Of a stretch of DNA of 32,300 nt, positions 8,125 to 16,249 are shown one piece after another. The translations under genes were made by a program, and so were the position numbers. The notes below the pieces were generated by a model that saw only the letters and a program-made list of their open reading frames with translations, had not been told where the DNA came from and did not search any database. Location: contig ASNI01000028.1 in the NCBI GenBank assembly GCA_000404785.1, positions 1-32,300 on the forward strand, read 5' to 3'. The number at the start of each line of letters is the position of its first letter. Within the stretch, counting starts at the first letter, position 1. The DNA is from Cloacimonetes bacterium SCGC AAA252-N17. Lineage in GTDB: Bacteria; Cloacimonadota; Cloacimonadia; JGIOTU-2.

Positions 8125-8871
8125 ATGCAAACTATTGTAATAATAGTTGTTCTCGGGCTTATTATATTGTTCAAAGCGATACGTATCGTACGCGAATATG
8201 AACGTGGTGTTGTTTTCCGTTTGGGAAGACTTCTTCGTGCAAAGGGTCCGGGTATATTTCTGCTCATTCCATTTATTGATAGTATGGTCAAGGTCGAACT
8301 TCGTACCGTAACCATGGACGTCCCGCCGCAGGATATCATCACACGTGATAACGTTCCGGTCAAAGTTAATGCTGTGGTGTACTTCCGAGTTGTTAACCCG
8401 GAAGATGCAGTGGTCAAAATTGAGAACTATGTACAGGCAACATCGCAGATCGCTCAAACCACTTTGAGAAACATTCTCGGTAAATCAGAACTCGATGAAC
8501 TACTTTCCGAAAGAGATAAGATCAGCATGGAACTCCAGCGAGTGATCGATAAACAAACGGATCCCTGGGGGATCAAAGTGAGTGTGGTCGAGGTCAAAGA
8601 TGTGGAGCTTCCTTCCACAATGCAGAGGGCAATGGCTCGTCAGGCAGAAGCAGAACGTGAACGCCGTGCCAAGATCATCCATGCAGAAGGTGAACTTCAA
8701 GCTTCCGAGAAGCTCGCCGAAGCAGCAAAAATACTATCCCAAAATCCAGCTTCAATCCAGCTCAGATACCTGCAAACACTGAACGAGATCGCTGCGGAAA
8801 AGAACTCAACTATCGTATTCCCATTACCAATCGACCTTATTAAAGGTTTCCTTGAAAAAGTAACCCAATAA
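8125..8871 (+). CDS. Slipin / SPFH (band 7) membrane protein
   Basis: A 248-residue stomatin-like protein. Residues 1-18 form one hydrophobic anchor with almost no N-terminal cytoplasmic segment. The SPFH core begins with YERGVVFRLGR and runs through DVPPQDIITRDNVPVKVNAVVYFRV and ATSQIAQTTLRNILG. A charged coiled-coil-like stretch (MARQAEAERERRAKIIHAEG, about 172-191) follows. Slipins form membrane microdomain scaffolds and usually pair with an NfeD membrane protein. No nfeD gene is present on either side here; the upstream side is occupied by the AbiE insertion. AGGAGG lies seven bases before the ATG. A terminator follows at 8883-8917, so it is probably monocistronic. Confidence 0.95.
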   Translation: MQTIVIIVVLGLIILFKAIRIVREYERGVVFRLGRLLRAKGPGIFLLIPFIDSMVKVELRTVTMDVPPQDIITRDNVPVKVNAVVYFRVVNPEDAVVKIENYVQATSQIAQTTLRNILGKSELDELLSERDKISMELQRVIDKQTDPWGIKVSVVEVKDVELPSTMQRAMARQAEAERERRAKIIHAEGELQASEKLAEAAKILSQNPASIQLRYLQTLNEIAAEKNSTIVFPLPIDLIKGFLEKVTQ

Positions 8872-8882
8872 TACATTCTTTG

Positions 8883-8917
8883 AAGGGAGTGTTCTTGACT
8901 TGTCGGGGCACTCCCTT
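8883..8917 (+). terminator. Intrinsic terminator after the slipin gene
   Basis: AAGGGAGTG (8883-8891) pairs with CACTCCCTT (8909-8917), a nine-base stem with a 17-base loop, followed by two more T residues. It lies 12 bp after the slipin stop. Confidence 0.75.
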
Positions 8918-8945
8918 TTGCCAAAAAAACAATATTGGATTATCT

Positions 8946-9155
8946 ATGAAAGATAGAATAAGCGTTCCCTTAGATGTTCCTCAGGATGTTAAGGGTACAT
9001 ATATCTTTAATTATCAAGAGATCACCCATAAAAGCGGAAGATTAATGCTTTTTGCGGGAGACCAGAAGATCGAGCATCTAAATGATGATTTCTACGGTGA
9101 GGGGAAACCACAGGAAGAAGCTTCACGGATTTATAAAGGATCAAATTATGTATAA
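8946..9155 (+). pseudogene. Class I fructose-bisphosphate aldolase, internally deleted relic
   Basis: A 69-codon open frame whose N-terminal part matches the start of archaeal-type (DhnA/FbaB-like) class I aldolases, especially the segment GRLMLFAGDQKIEHLNDDFY. After FYGEG the frame passes straight into KPQEEASRIYKGSNYV, which reads like the end of the same protein (the HQKPxxEAxRI region). The simplest reading is an in-frame loss of most of the gene, including the Schiff-base lysine, leaving head and tail. The stop overlaps the gpmA start by eight bases. The remnant cannot be an active aldolase. It may persist only as a leader giving translational coupling to gpmA. The head assignment is secure; the tail assignment is tentative. 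Confidence 0.7.
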
Positions 9156-9891
9156 ACTCGTGCTGCTGCGCCACGGAGAAAGCATCTGGAATAAGGAGAA
9201 TAAATTCACCGGCTGGACAGATGTTGACCTTTCCGAAAAGGGGATTCATGAAGCAAAAGAGTCCGCAAAATTACTTCAGAAAGAAGGATTCACTTTTGAT
9301 ATCGCTTTCACTTCTGTACTCAAAAGGGCGATCAGAACATTGTGGATCGTGATGGATGATATGGATATGATGTGGCTGCCGGTGATACGATCATGGCGCT
9401 TGAACGAACGGCATTATGGTGCACTTCAGAGTTTGAATAAAAAAGAGACCGCTGAAAAATTCGGTGAAAAACAAGTGCTTATCTGGCGCAGAAGTTATGA
9501 TATACGTCCTCCTGCGCTCACAAAAGATGATCCGCGTTACCCGGGAAATAATCCAATGTATGCGAATGTGCCTGAAAAAGATCTACCTTTGACAGAATGC
9601 CTGAAAGACACTGTTGCCCGATTCATCCCCTATTGGAAGGACTCAATAACTCCACAAATCAGGCAGAATAAGAAGGTCATTATTGTTGCTCATGGAAATA
9701 GTTTGCGAGCTCTTGTTAAATATTTGGACAATATTTCCGATGAAAAAATCGTTGGTCTTAATATTCCAACCGGCATTCCGCTTATTTATGAATTGGATAA
9801 AAATTTGGAAGCTGTTACACATTATTATCTTGGCGATCAGGAAAAAGTGCAGCAGGCAATTGATTCTGTGAAAAATCAAATAAGGAAATAG
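9148..9891 (+). CDS. gpmA: 2,3-bisphosphoglycerate-dependent phosphoglycerate mutase
   Basis: Interconverts 3- and 2-phosphoglycerate in glycolysis and gluconeogenesis through a phosphohistidine. The 247-residue length is usual for the dimeric or tetrameric cofactor-dependent type. The catalytic LVLLRHGES motif is at residues 4-12, FTGWTDVDLSEKG follows, RAIRTLW and RLNERHYGALQ are present, and the second catalytic histidine lies in VIIVAHGNSLRAL (about residue 182). The ATG at 9148 is preceded by AAAGGA seven bases upstream, and it overlaps the aldolase relic in another frame. It lies two bases before metG. The pairing with an aldolase remnant suggests an older glycolytic cluster. Confidence 0.97.
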   Translation: MYKLVLLRHGESIWNKENKFTGWTDVDLSEKGIHEAKESAKLLQKEGFTFDIAFTSVLKRAIRTLWIVMDDMDMMWLPVIRSWRLNERHYGALQSLNKKETAEKFGEKQVLIWRRSYDIRPPALTKDDPRYPGNNPMYANVPEKDLPLTECLKDTVARFIPYWKDSITPQIRQNKKVIIVAHGNSLRALVKYLDNISDEKIVGLNIPTGIPLIYELDKNLEAVTHYYLGDQEKVQQAIDSVKNQIRK

Positions 9892-9893
9892 AA

Positions 9894-11912
9894 ATGAAGC
9901 GAGAAAAATATCTTGTAACCAGTGCATTACCTTATGCGAACGGACATCTCCATATCGGACACGTTGCCGGAGCATATCTTCCGGCAGATATCTTCGTGCG
10001 GTTTCAAAAGCTGCTCGGCAATGATGTGATATACATCTGCGGAACTGACGAATACGGCGCCCCCATTTCCATTAAAGCAGAAGCTGAGGGCAAAACTCCT
10101 CGCGAGATCGTTGATCATTATCATGACAGTATAGTAAAAAGTTTTCATGATCTGGAAATAGATTTTGATAATTTTTCAGGCACTGCGCGTCCAGAGCACA
10201 CAAGAATTTCTCAGAAATTTTTCCTGAATCTTCTCAATGCAGGTTATGTACTTCAAAAAACAACTCAGCAGCTTTACTGCGAGCATGACAAGCGTTTTCT
10301 GGCAGATAGATATATTGAAGGAACCTGCCCATACTGCGGCGCAAAAGGAGCTCGCGGAGATCAATGCGATACCTGCGGAAAACTCATCGATGCTATAAAA
10401 TTGATCGATCCGAAATGTAAGATCTGCGGGAATACACCCGTTGTGAAAGAGACAACTAACTGGTATCTCGAACTTCCAAAATTTGAAAAACCATTGCGAG
10501 AATGGCTGAAAACCAAAACTTACTGGAAAGAAAATGTGCTCAATTTCATCCTGAGTTGGCTGAATGAAGGGCTTATTGAACGCTCCATAACACGAGATCT
10601 GGGCTGGGGAATACCTGTGCCACTCGATGATGCTGAGGGAAAAGTTCTCTATGTGTGGTTCGATGCCCCGATCGGATATCTTTCCTCGACTGTAGAATGG
10701 GCAAAAAATCTTGGAACCCCTGAACGCTGGAAGGATTACTGGCTCGATCCGAACACAAAACTCATTCATTTTCTTGGTAAGGATAACATTCCTTTCCACA
10801 CGATAATCTGGCCCTCGGTGCTCATGGAGCAGGAAAAAAAATATGTGCTTCCCTATGATGTGCCTGCAAATGAATATCTAAATATTAAAGGAAGGAAAAC
10901 CTCAACCAGCAGAAATTATGCGATCTGGATACGGGATTTTGTGAAGTATTTCGAACCGGAATTTTTGCGTTACTATCTTGCTGCAAATGCTCCGGAGACA
11001 AAGGACAGCGACTTCTCATGGGAGGATTTTCAGAGCAAAATAAATAATGAACTGGCGAATATCCTTGGGAACCTTGCAAACCGCGTGTTCACTTTTGTGA
11101 AAAAATATTTTAATGGAAAAATTGAAAAACCTCAAAACCTCTCTCAACTCTCGGAAAATACTCTTGATGAAGCTTATAAACTGGTGAATGAAATTAAAGA
11201 ATGTTATGCAAACTATCGTGTCCGTAAAGCAGTTAAACTCATTATGGATATCGCCCGAAGCGGCAATAAATATTTTGATGAAACCAAGCCGTGGTTTTCT
11301 GTGAAGGACGACAAGGCAGCAGCTTCGGAAACTTTGTACGTATGCACAGAACTACTTCGTATCATATCAATTGTGTTCTCTCCAGTGCTTCCGAAAGCGA
11401 TGAGAAAATTACGGACTATGATGGATCTGAATACTCCTCTCAACTGGAATGAGATTGATAATTCAATCACAAAAACTACGCTTGGTATAATCGAACCGCT
11501 TTTCAGGAAGATCACAGATAAGGAAGTGAAAGAGCAGAATGAACTTCTGGAAAAACAGTACGGTGTTGCTCCTGCACTCGAGCACAAGCCCGAAATCGAC
11601 TATGATGATTTTACCAAAATTGAACTGCGGGTCGTGAAAGTGATTGCAGCAGAGACAATACCAAAAGCCAAAAAACTCCTCAAACTAAAAGTAGATTGCG
11701 CAGGCGAGATCCATCAGGTTATCGCTGGTATTTCCCAATATTATAAGCCGGAAGATCTGGTCGGAAGGCAGATCGTGCTGCTAATGAACCTGAAACCGCG
11801 AAAATTTATGGGCTTGGAATCTCAGGGAATGATCCTTGCGGCAAACTCCAAAGAAGGCATTGCAGTTGTCGTGCCCGAAAAAGAAGTTCCTGAAGGAAGC
11901 GAAGTTCTGTGA
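9894..11912 (+). CDS. metG: Methionyl-tRNA synthetase with C-terminal tRNA-binding domain
   Basis: Charges tRNA-Met with methionine. The HIGH-type motif lies in ALPYANGHLHIGH (residues 12-24). A zinc knuckle with two CxxC pairs (CPYCG, CDTCG and CKICG around 143-178) is present. The second signature reads KTSTS (KGRKTSTSRN) in place of KMSKS; similar K-x-STS forms are known in Bacteroidetes-type enzymes. The anticodon-binding helical domain follows. The last 110 residues (DFTKIELRVVKVIAAETIPKA onward) are a Trbp111/EMAP-like OB-fold domain used for dimerisation and tRNA binding. It starts two bases after gpmA. Its stop TGA overlaps the GTG start of the next gene (GTGA), indicating coupled translation. 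Confidence 0.98.
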   Translation: MKREKYLVTSALPYANGHLHIGHVAGAYLPADIFVRFQKLLGNDVIYICGTDEYGAPISIKAEAEGKTPREIVDHYHDSIVKSFHDLEIDFDNFSGTARPEHTRISQKFFLNLLNAGYVLQKTTQQLYCEHDKRFLADRYIEGTCPYCGAKGARGDQCDTCGKLIDAIKLIDPKCKICGNTPVVKETTNWYLELPKFEKPLREWLKTKTYWKENVLNFILSWLNEGLIERSITRDLGWGIPVPLDDAEGKVLYVWFDAPIGYLSSTVEWAKNLGTPERWKDYWLDPNTKLIHFLGKDNIPFHTIIWPSVLMEQEKKYVLPYDVPANEYLNIKGRKTSTSRNYAIWIRDFVKYFEPEFLRYYLAANAPETKDSDFSWEDFQSKINNELANILGNLANRVFTFVKKYFNGKIEKPQNLSQLSENTLDEAYKLVNEIKECYANYRVRKAVKLIMDIARSGNKYFDETKPWFSVKDDKAAASETLYVCTELLRIISIVFSPVLPKAMRKLRTMMDLNTPLNWNEIDNSITKTTLGIIEPLFRKITDKEVKEQNELLEKQYGVAPALEHKPEIDYDDFTKIELRVVKVIAAETIPKAKKLLKLKVDCAGEIHQVIAGISQYYKPEDLVGRQIVLLMNLKPRKFMGLESQGMILAANSKEGIAVVVPEKEVPEGSEVL

Positions 11913-13441
11913 AAAAATTTTGGTTAGTCCTTTTTATCACTTTTCTCGTATCGGTGCTTCATGCAGCCGAGATTAAAGAAGGCATGTTGTACGTTGACGT
12001 CGAAATAGTGCCGAATGCTCACACGATCGAGTTTTCATCTCCAGGCACAATTATTATAACCGAAGAAGATTCACCCTTTCAGCTTGAATTCTTGAACACC
12101 TCGCTTTCTATACAGATCCCTGACGGTATCGAGATCGTTCCTTTCTGGATGGTCGGAATAAAGAAATTTGCCTCTCAAAAAGATGCAGACATATTTGTTT
12201 TGACTTTCCCCGAATGTTTCAGCAGAGAAATTACTGCAATATCCTTTGATGGCAAGCATTTCTCTGTTAAAAATGAATTTGCTGTATATTTGAGCAACAC
12301 TTTTTCATCCTATGAAGAAGCAAAATTGAATGCGGAAATCGGTTCCTGGATCGAAGAAGATTATGAATATTCATACTGCGACCTCATGATCTATGATATT
12401 GAGCAACAGAAGGATTACTACCTTCGTGCACCGATCCGGATTGAAAGCTCCGCACCCATCACTGTGGAAAATGTGCCGAGATCCAACTTCTGGAATCCGG
12501 TGGAATTCGTTACACGAGAATACAAATCAGACCTGCGGGTCATCATCAATCAAATCGGTAAAATGAACCTGATAGCCCAATCTAATTTTGAAAATTATAT
12601 AGCAGGAGTTATTCCAAATGAAATAGGCACAGACTCACCAATGGAAGCAATGAAAGCGCAGGCAATAGCAGCAAGATCAGAAGCGCTTTTTAAAGTATTG
12701 AATGGCGTTCATAAAGATGATGGCTTCGACCTTTGCGCCAGTGTGCATTGCCAGGTTTTTTCCGGAATTACAGATATAAATGCTGTTACTGAAAGCGCTG
12801 TTGAGAATACCCGCGGCATCGTTGGAGTATATAAAGGAAATATTATCAATGCAGTGTATTCTACAAGCTGCGGCGGCAGAACCGAGACCAGCTCCAATGC
12901 CTGGAGCGGAAAAGAAGTTCCATACCTCACAAGTATTTATGATGGAAAGGGTTCAAGTTCTTATGATCTGACACAGAATTATTATGCCGAGAAGTGGATC
13001 AAAGATCCGCAACCGGTATTCTGTAATGTGGAAGACGAAAAGGGCTGGGTCAGGAACACGTATACATGGGAAAAGAAATATACTCTCAGTAATTTCCAGC
13101 GCATGATGAGTAACAAAGCGAGCTTCGGCGCATATATCGGCTACGAGGTACTTGAACGTGGAGAGTCCGGCAGGATCATAAAGATGAAGCTCAAGGGCTC
13201 GCATGGAGAATTGCTGCTCGATAATGAGCTTCTCATCAGGCAAACTCTTGGCGGATTGCGCTCATCACTTTTTTATATCACAAAGGATTCAGAATACATC
13301 AGGATCATTGGCAGAGGAAGCGGACATGGCGTTGGTATGTGCCAGATCGGAGCGATAAACATGGCAAAGCAGGGCTATACATATGAGCAAATTTTGAAAC
13401 ACTATTTCAAGGGGATTGAGCTGAAGAAGATCGAGTATTAA
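11909..13441 (+). CDS. SpoIID/LytB-domain exported cell-wall protein
   Basis: A 510-residue protein. The start codon is GTG at 11909, overlapping the metG stop, with GAAGGAAG about ten bases upstream. Residues 1-20 are a signal peptide (MKKFWLVLFITFLVSVLHAA). The second half is a SpoIID/LytB domain: VIPNEIG, then AMKAQAIAARSEALF, VHCQVFSG, TRGIVGVYKGNIINAVYSTSCGG, and GRGSGHGVGMCQIGA near the end. SpoIID proteins are lytic transglycosylases that trim peptidoglycan strands; in non-sporulating bacteria such proteins act in envelope remodelling or division. The first ~200 residues are an exported region I do not recognise. No other sporulation gene is present, and I do not infer sporulation. Confidence 0.92.
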   Translation: MKKFWLVLFITFLVSVLHAAEIKEGMLYVDVEIVPNAHTIEFSSPGTIIITEEDSPFQLEFLNTSLSIQIPDGIEIVPFWMVGIKKFASQKDADIFVLTFPECFSREITAISFDGKHFSVKNEFAVYLSNTFSSYEEAKLNAEIGSWIEEDYEYSYCDLMIYDIEQQKDYYLRAPIRIESSAPITVENVPRSNFWNPVEFVTREYKSDLRVIINQIGKMNLIAQSNFENYIAGVIPNEIGTDSPMEAMKAQAIAARSEALFKVLNGVHKDDGFDLCASVHCQVFSGITDINAVTESAVENTRGIVGVYKGNIINAVYSTSCGGRTETSSNAWSGKEVPYLTSIYDGKGSSSYDLTQNYYAEKWIKDPQPVFCNVEDEKGWVRNTYTWEKKYTLSNFQRMMSNKASFGAYIGYEVLERGESGRIIKMKLKGSHGELLLDNELLIRQTLGGLRSSLFYITKDSEYIRIIGRGSGHGVGMCQIGAINMAKQGYTYEQILKHYFKGIELKKIEY

Positions 13442-13446
13442 AATAG

Positions 13447-13493
13447 TTGACACTTTGTCTCATTTTTAATACATATGTCTCAAATTAGAGACA
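13447..13493 (+). promoter_or_regulatory. Promoter and TGTCTC operator of the HTH-nucleotidyltransferase/HEPN pair
   Basis: TTGACA at 13447-13452 is followed after 17 bases by TACATA. A TGTCTC half-site at 13456-13461 lies between the boxes. Exactly 20 bp later a perfect dyad TGTCTC-AAATTA-GAGACA spans 13476-13493. The layout suggests autorepression by the HTH domain of the first gene. The dyad overlaps an ATG at 13475, which would lie at or upstream of the transcript start; this favours the next ATG at 13499 as the true start. Confidence 0.6.
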
Positions 13494-13498
13494 ATAAC

Positions 13499-14074
13499 AT
13501 GGAACTACATATTACAGAAAATCATTTAAAGGTTTTAGCTCTTTTTACCAAAGGCTATCAAAGAGAATATTACATTCGTGAGGTATATAAAAACATTAGC
13601 ATCGGACTTCAAACGGCCCAAAGAGTTCTGGATGATCTTGAACATAAAGGAATTTTAATTTCAAGAACAAAAGGAAAAATAAGAGTATTCGCACTTCAAG
13701 ATAACCAAGATTCAAAAGATTATTTAATCTTAACCGAACAATATAAAAAAATTATTTTTCTTCAGAATAATTTGTTAATTAAAGAAATTGTTGAAAAAAT
13801 TACTCCGCATATTAAAGGCATTAGTCTAATTTTCGGTAGTTATTCTAAAGAAGAACAAGACAAAGAATCTGATTTGGATTTGTGTATAATTGGTGAATTT
13901 AACAAAACTGAAATTTTTAGAGTATCAAAAACATATAATATCTCATTAAACATAAAGAACTATTCCATTAGTACGTTTGAAGAGAAAAAGGATGATGATT
14001 TTCTATTGAAAGAAATTATCCAAAATCATGTGATTATCACACAACCGGATCAATTTATTGAAAGGATTTTATGA
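13499..14074 (+). CDS. HTH-nucleotidyltransferase (MNT-like), likely antitoxin/regulator
   Basis: About 191 residues from the preferred ATG at 13499; an in-frame ATG at 13475 lies inside the promoter/operator. Residues 5-65 form a winged helix (NISIGLQTAQRVLDDLEHKGI, then a KGKIRVF wing). A minimal nucleotidyltransferase domain follows with IFGSYSKEEQ and SDLDLCII, giving GS at 113-114 and D125-x-D127. MNT proteins paired with HEPN toxins act as antitoxins by adding AMP to the toxin. The HTH fusion would allow self-regulation through the upstream dyad. The stop overlaps the HEPN gene start by four bases (ATGA). The AT-rich, lysine-rich composition differs from spoIID and miaB on either side, which suggests insertion. 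Confidence 0.82.
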   Translation: MELHITENHLKVLALFTKGYQREYYIREVYKNISIGLQTAQRVLDDLEHKGILISRTKGKIRVFALQDNQDSKDYLILTEQYKKIIFLQNNLLIKEIVEKITPHIKGISLIFGSYSKEEQDKESDLDLCIIGEFNKTEIFRVSKTYNISLNIKNYSISTFEEKKDDDFLLKEIIQNHVIITQPDQFIERIL

Positions 14075-14541
14075 CTGTTATCGCATGGTGCTTTAAGCAA
14101 AAAAGAGGTTTGAAATTAATTAAGCCCAATTCCAATCTTGCTCACGCGTATATACAAAAAGGTGAAGAATCTTTAGCAACCATGAGCGAAATAAGTAATG
14201 TTAGCTGGAAAATCTCAACTGCTTATTACACTATGTATTTCTCTCTCTATGCTGTCTTACAAAAAATTGGAGTGAGATCGGAAATACACAAATGCACAAT
14301 TGTATTTGCTCAAAAATATCTTACTGAGTATTTTACTACGGAAGAACTTGAATTCATAGAAGCTGCAATGAATGAAAGAATTGATACGCAATATTATACT
14401 GACCCACAAGTGAATCGGGAATTTTATAATAACTTGATTTTATCAGCTCCAAAATTTTTAATAAAATGCAAATCACTTTTACCTGCCCTTTCTGAAAAAA
14501 AGATCAACTCAATACGAGCTCTTATCATTAAGAGCAATTGA
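14071..14541 (+). CDS. HEPN-domain protein, likely toxin partner
   Basis: A 156-residue helical protein with the HEPN layout: NSNLAHAYIQKGEESLATM (first helix), then WKISTAYYTMYFSLYAVLQKIG (second helix), then RSEIHKCTIVFA. R69 and H73 would be the RNase pair, spaced R-x3-H rather than the usual R-x4-6-H. HEPN toxins cleave RNA and are held inactive by partner nucleotidyltransferases. The overlap with the MNT gene supports one functional pair. The N-terminal ~15 residues (TVIAWCFKQKRG) are atypical, and a later start is possible. Proof that it is toxic is lacking; it could be a non-nuclease HEPN adaptor. Confidence 0.78.
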   Translation: MTVIAWCFKQKRGLKLIKPNSNLAHAYIQKGEESLATMSEISNVSWKISTAYYTMYFSLYAVLQKIGVRSEIHKCTIVFAQKYLTEYFTTEELEFIEAAMNERIDTQYYTDPQVNREFYNNLILSAPKFLIKCKSLLPALSEKKINSIRALIIKSN

Positions 14542-14586
14542 CAAACATAATATGAAATGCTCGATACTATGATTCTAAAATTAACT

Positions 14587-14602
14587 TCCGCCAGCTGGCG
14601 GA
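14587..14602. repeat. 16-bp palindrome in the miaB leader
   Basis: A perfect palindrome, TCCGCCAGCTGGCGGA, four bases before the miaB ATG, in the ribosome-site position. Other copies lie at 20003, 21755 and 21976. A hairpin here could hide the weak Shine-Dalgarno-like GGCGGA. Confidence 0.95.
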
Positions 14603-14606
14603 TAAA

Positions 14607-15929
14607 ATGAAACACCATAAATTCTACATCCGAACCTATGGCTGCCAGATGAATGTGGCAGACAGCGAACTTGTTGCAGGCATTCTCTCCGATGCAGGTT
14701 ACCAAAAAACAAACATAATAGACGACGCAGATATTATCATCTTCAATAGCTGCACAGTGCGGCAGCATGCCGAGGATAGAGTGCTGGGAAGGATCACCGC
14801 GGAAGCAAAGAGAAAAAAACAAAATCCGGATATGCTCATCGGCTTGATCGGATGCGTTGCCCAGCGAAAAGGTGAAGAGCTTCTTGAAGAAATTAAGAGT
14901 CTTGATTTTGTTGTGGGAACCGACCAGTACAGGCAACTTCCTGAGATCATATCCAAATGTATGTTTCGGAAGGAGCACTTGTTTGCCGATGTCCAAAATA
15001 ATATAGAAAACTACGAAAATATATATCCTATCAGAAATAAGGGTGTAAATGCCTTTGTGACAATTATGCGGGGTTGTGATAATTTCTGCTCCTACTGCAT
15101 AGTTCCCTATGTGCGAGGAAGGGAGCGTTCCAGAAATCACAAAGAAATTCTGCTGGAAATCAAAAATGTAGGCAAAGAAGATTTCAAAGATGTGACCCTG
15201 CTCGGGCAGAATGTAAATTCCTATGATGACGGCGAATACACTTTCCCCGAATTGTTAAAAGAAGCATCACAAATTTCTACCATTGAGCGTCTGCGTTTCG
15301 TCACGTCACATCCGAAAGATATTTCTGACAAGGTGATTGAAGTTATCGCAAAAGAACCTAAGCTCTGCGAACATCTTCACCTGCCTATGCAGTCCGGTTC
15401 GAATAGTATTCTGAAAAAAATGAACCGCAAATATACATCAGAAAAATATCTCGGCATCATACATAAATTGCGAAATGCGATACCCAATATTGCAATCACG
15501 ACCGATGTGATGGTCGGCTTCCCCGGAGAAACTGAAGAGGATTTCCTACAAACCTACAATCTCATGAAACAAATCCGATTTGATTATGCTTTTACGTTCA
15601 AATACTCCCCGCGGGAAGTTACTGCAGCAGCATCTTATTCAGAGCAAGTTCCTGAAGATGTCCGTCTAGAAAGATTGAAAAAACTTATAGAACTGCAAGA
15701 GCAGATCACCTTTGAAAAATATCAGGAACAGATCGGCAGAACCGTACAAGTCTATGTCGAGCATACCAGCAAAAAAAGTGATAAAGAACTTTCCGGCAGA
15801 ACAAGAGATAATAAAATTGCAGTATTCCCCGGAGACAAAAAACTCATTGGCACTTTTGTTGATATTGAAATTATTGACGCAACCGGCTGGACACTAAAAG
15901 GAAAACAAATTCAGCGTACTAAACTCTGA
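14607..15929 (+). CDS. miaB: tRNA-2-methylthio-N6-dimethylallyladenosine synthase
   Basis: A radical-SAM methylthiotransferase that adds a methylthio group to i6A37 of tRNAs reading U-starting codons. The 440-residue length is typical. The N-terminal UPF0004 domain has Cys13 (YGCQMN), Cys49 (NSCTVR) and Cys83 (IGCVAQ) for the auxiliary 4Fe-4S cluster. Cys157, Cys161 and Cys164 (CDNFCSYC) bind the radical-SAM cluster. The TRAM domain fills the last ~65 residues. MiaB is favoured over the paralogues MtaB and RimO by the QMN and VRGRERSR patterns. The start lies directly after a 16-bp palindrome, and there is no strong ribosome site apart from the palindrome's own GGCGGA. Confidence 0.96.
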   Translation: MKHHKFYIRTYGCQMNVADSELVAGILSDAGYQKTNIIDDADIIIFNSCTVRQHAEDRVLGRITAEAKRKKQNPDMLIGLIGCVAQRKGEELLEEIKSLDFVVGTDQYRQLPEIISKCMFRKEHLFADVQNNIENYENIYPIRNKGVNAFVTIMRGCDNFCSYCIVPYVRGRERSRNHKEILLEIKNVGKEDFKDVTLLGQNVNSYDDGEYTFPELLKEASQISTIERLRFVTSHPKDISDKVIEVIAKEPKLCEHLHLPMQSGSNSILKKMNRKYTSEKYLGIIHKLRNAIPNIAITTDVMVGFPGETEEDFLQTYNLMKQIRFDYAFTFKYSPREVTAAASYSEQVPEDVRLERLKKLIELQEQITFEKYQEQIGRTVQVYVEHTSKKSDKELSGRTRDNKIAVFPGDKKLIGTFVDIEIIDATGWTLKGKQIQRTKL

Positions 15930-15951
15930 TAAACAGAAAAAAAAAGAAATT

Positions 15952-15973
15952 CACCACAGAGATCACAGAGAAA
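15952..15973. repeat. Short CACAGAGA-type intergenic repeat
   Basis: The text CACCACAGAGATCACAGAGA has an internal period of about ten. It resembles the low-complexity intergenic phrases found at 26034, 27547 and 27904 in this window. The 15930-16249 gap otherwise holds only the oxidoreductase relic at 16097. Confidence 0.4.
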
Positions 15974-16096
15974 GATCGGAAAAGTTAAGTAAAAATTTTA
16001 ATGGTATAAACACTTATCAATAAAGGATTCACAGAAATGAATGAAATTTATTGCCAAAACATGTAAAAATATTAAAATTAATGACCAAGGAACAAA

Positions 16097-16180
16097 ATGG
16101 AAGAAGTTGAAGTACTCATAATCGGAGCAGGCATTGTCGGGCTGGCAATTGCAGAATATGTCGAGACTTTGATTGATTAG
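16097..16180 (+). pseudogene. N-terminal relic of an FAD-dependent oxidoreductase
   Basis: A 27-codon open frame preceded by AAGGA. It encodes VEVLIIGAGIVGLAIAEYV, the dinucleotide-binding GxGxxG start of an FAD oxidoreductase, most like the LhgO/DAO group. It then ends at a TAG (16178-16180) with no continuation in any frame. The rest of the gene has been lost. The remnant sits 69 bp before the TPR gene. Confidence 0.7.
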
Positions 16181-16249
16181 AAAAAAAATAAAAATTGACA
16201 GATTTCAAGCAAAATGAAGCTTTCAAACACATAAATACTTGGGGGTAAC

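Noticed and set aside
10176..10799. A 207-residue minus-strand frame inside metG
   Set aside because: It lies wholly within the conserved methionyl-tRNA synthetase gene and has no family-like sequence.
11909..13441. Evidence of a sporulating organism from the SpoIID domain
   Set aside because: SpoIID/LytB domains occur in many non-sporulating bacteria, and no other sporulation gene is present.
14424..15140. A 238-residue minus-strand frame overlapping the HEPN gene end and miaB
   Set aside because: It covers the conserved cysteine motifs of miaB in antisense and has no recognisable domain.
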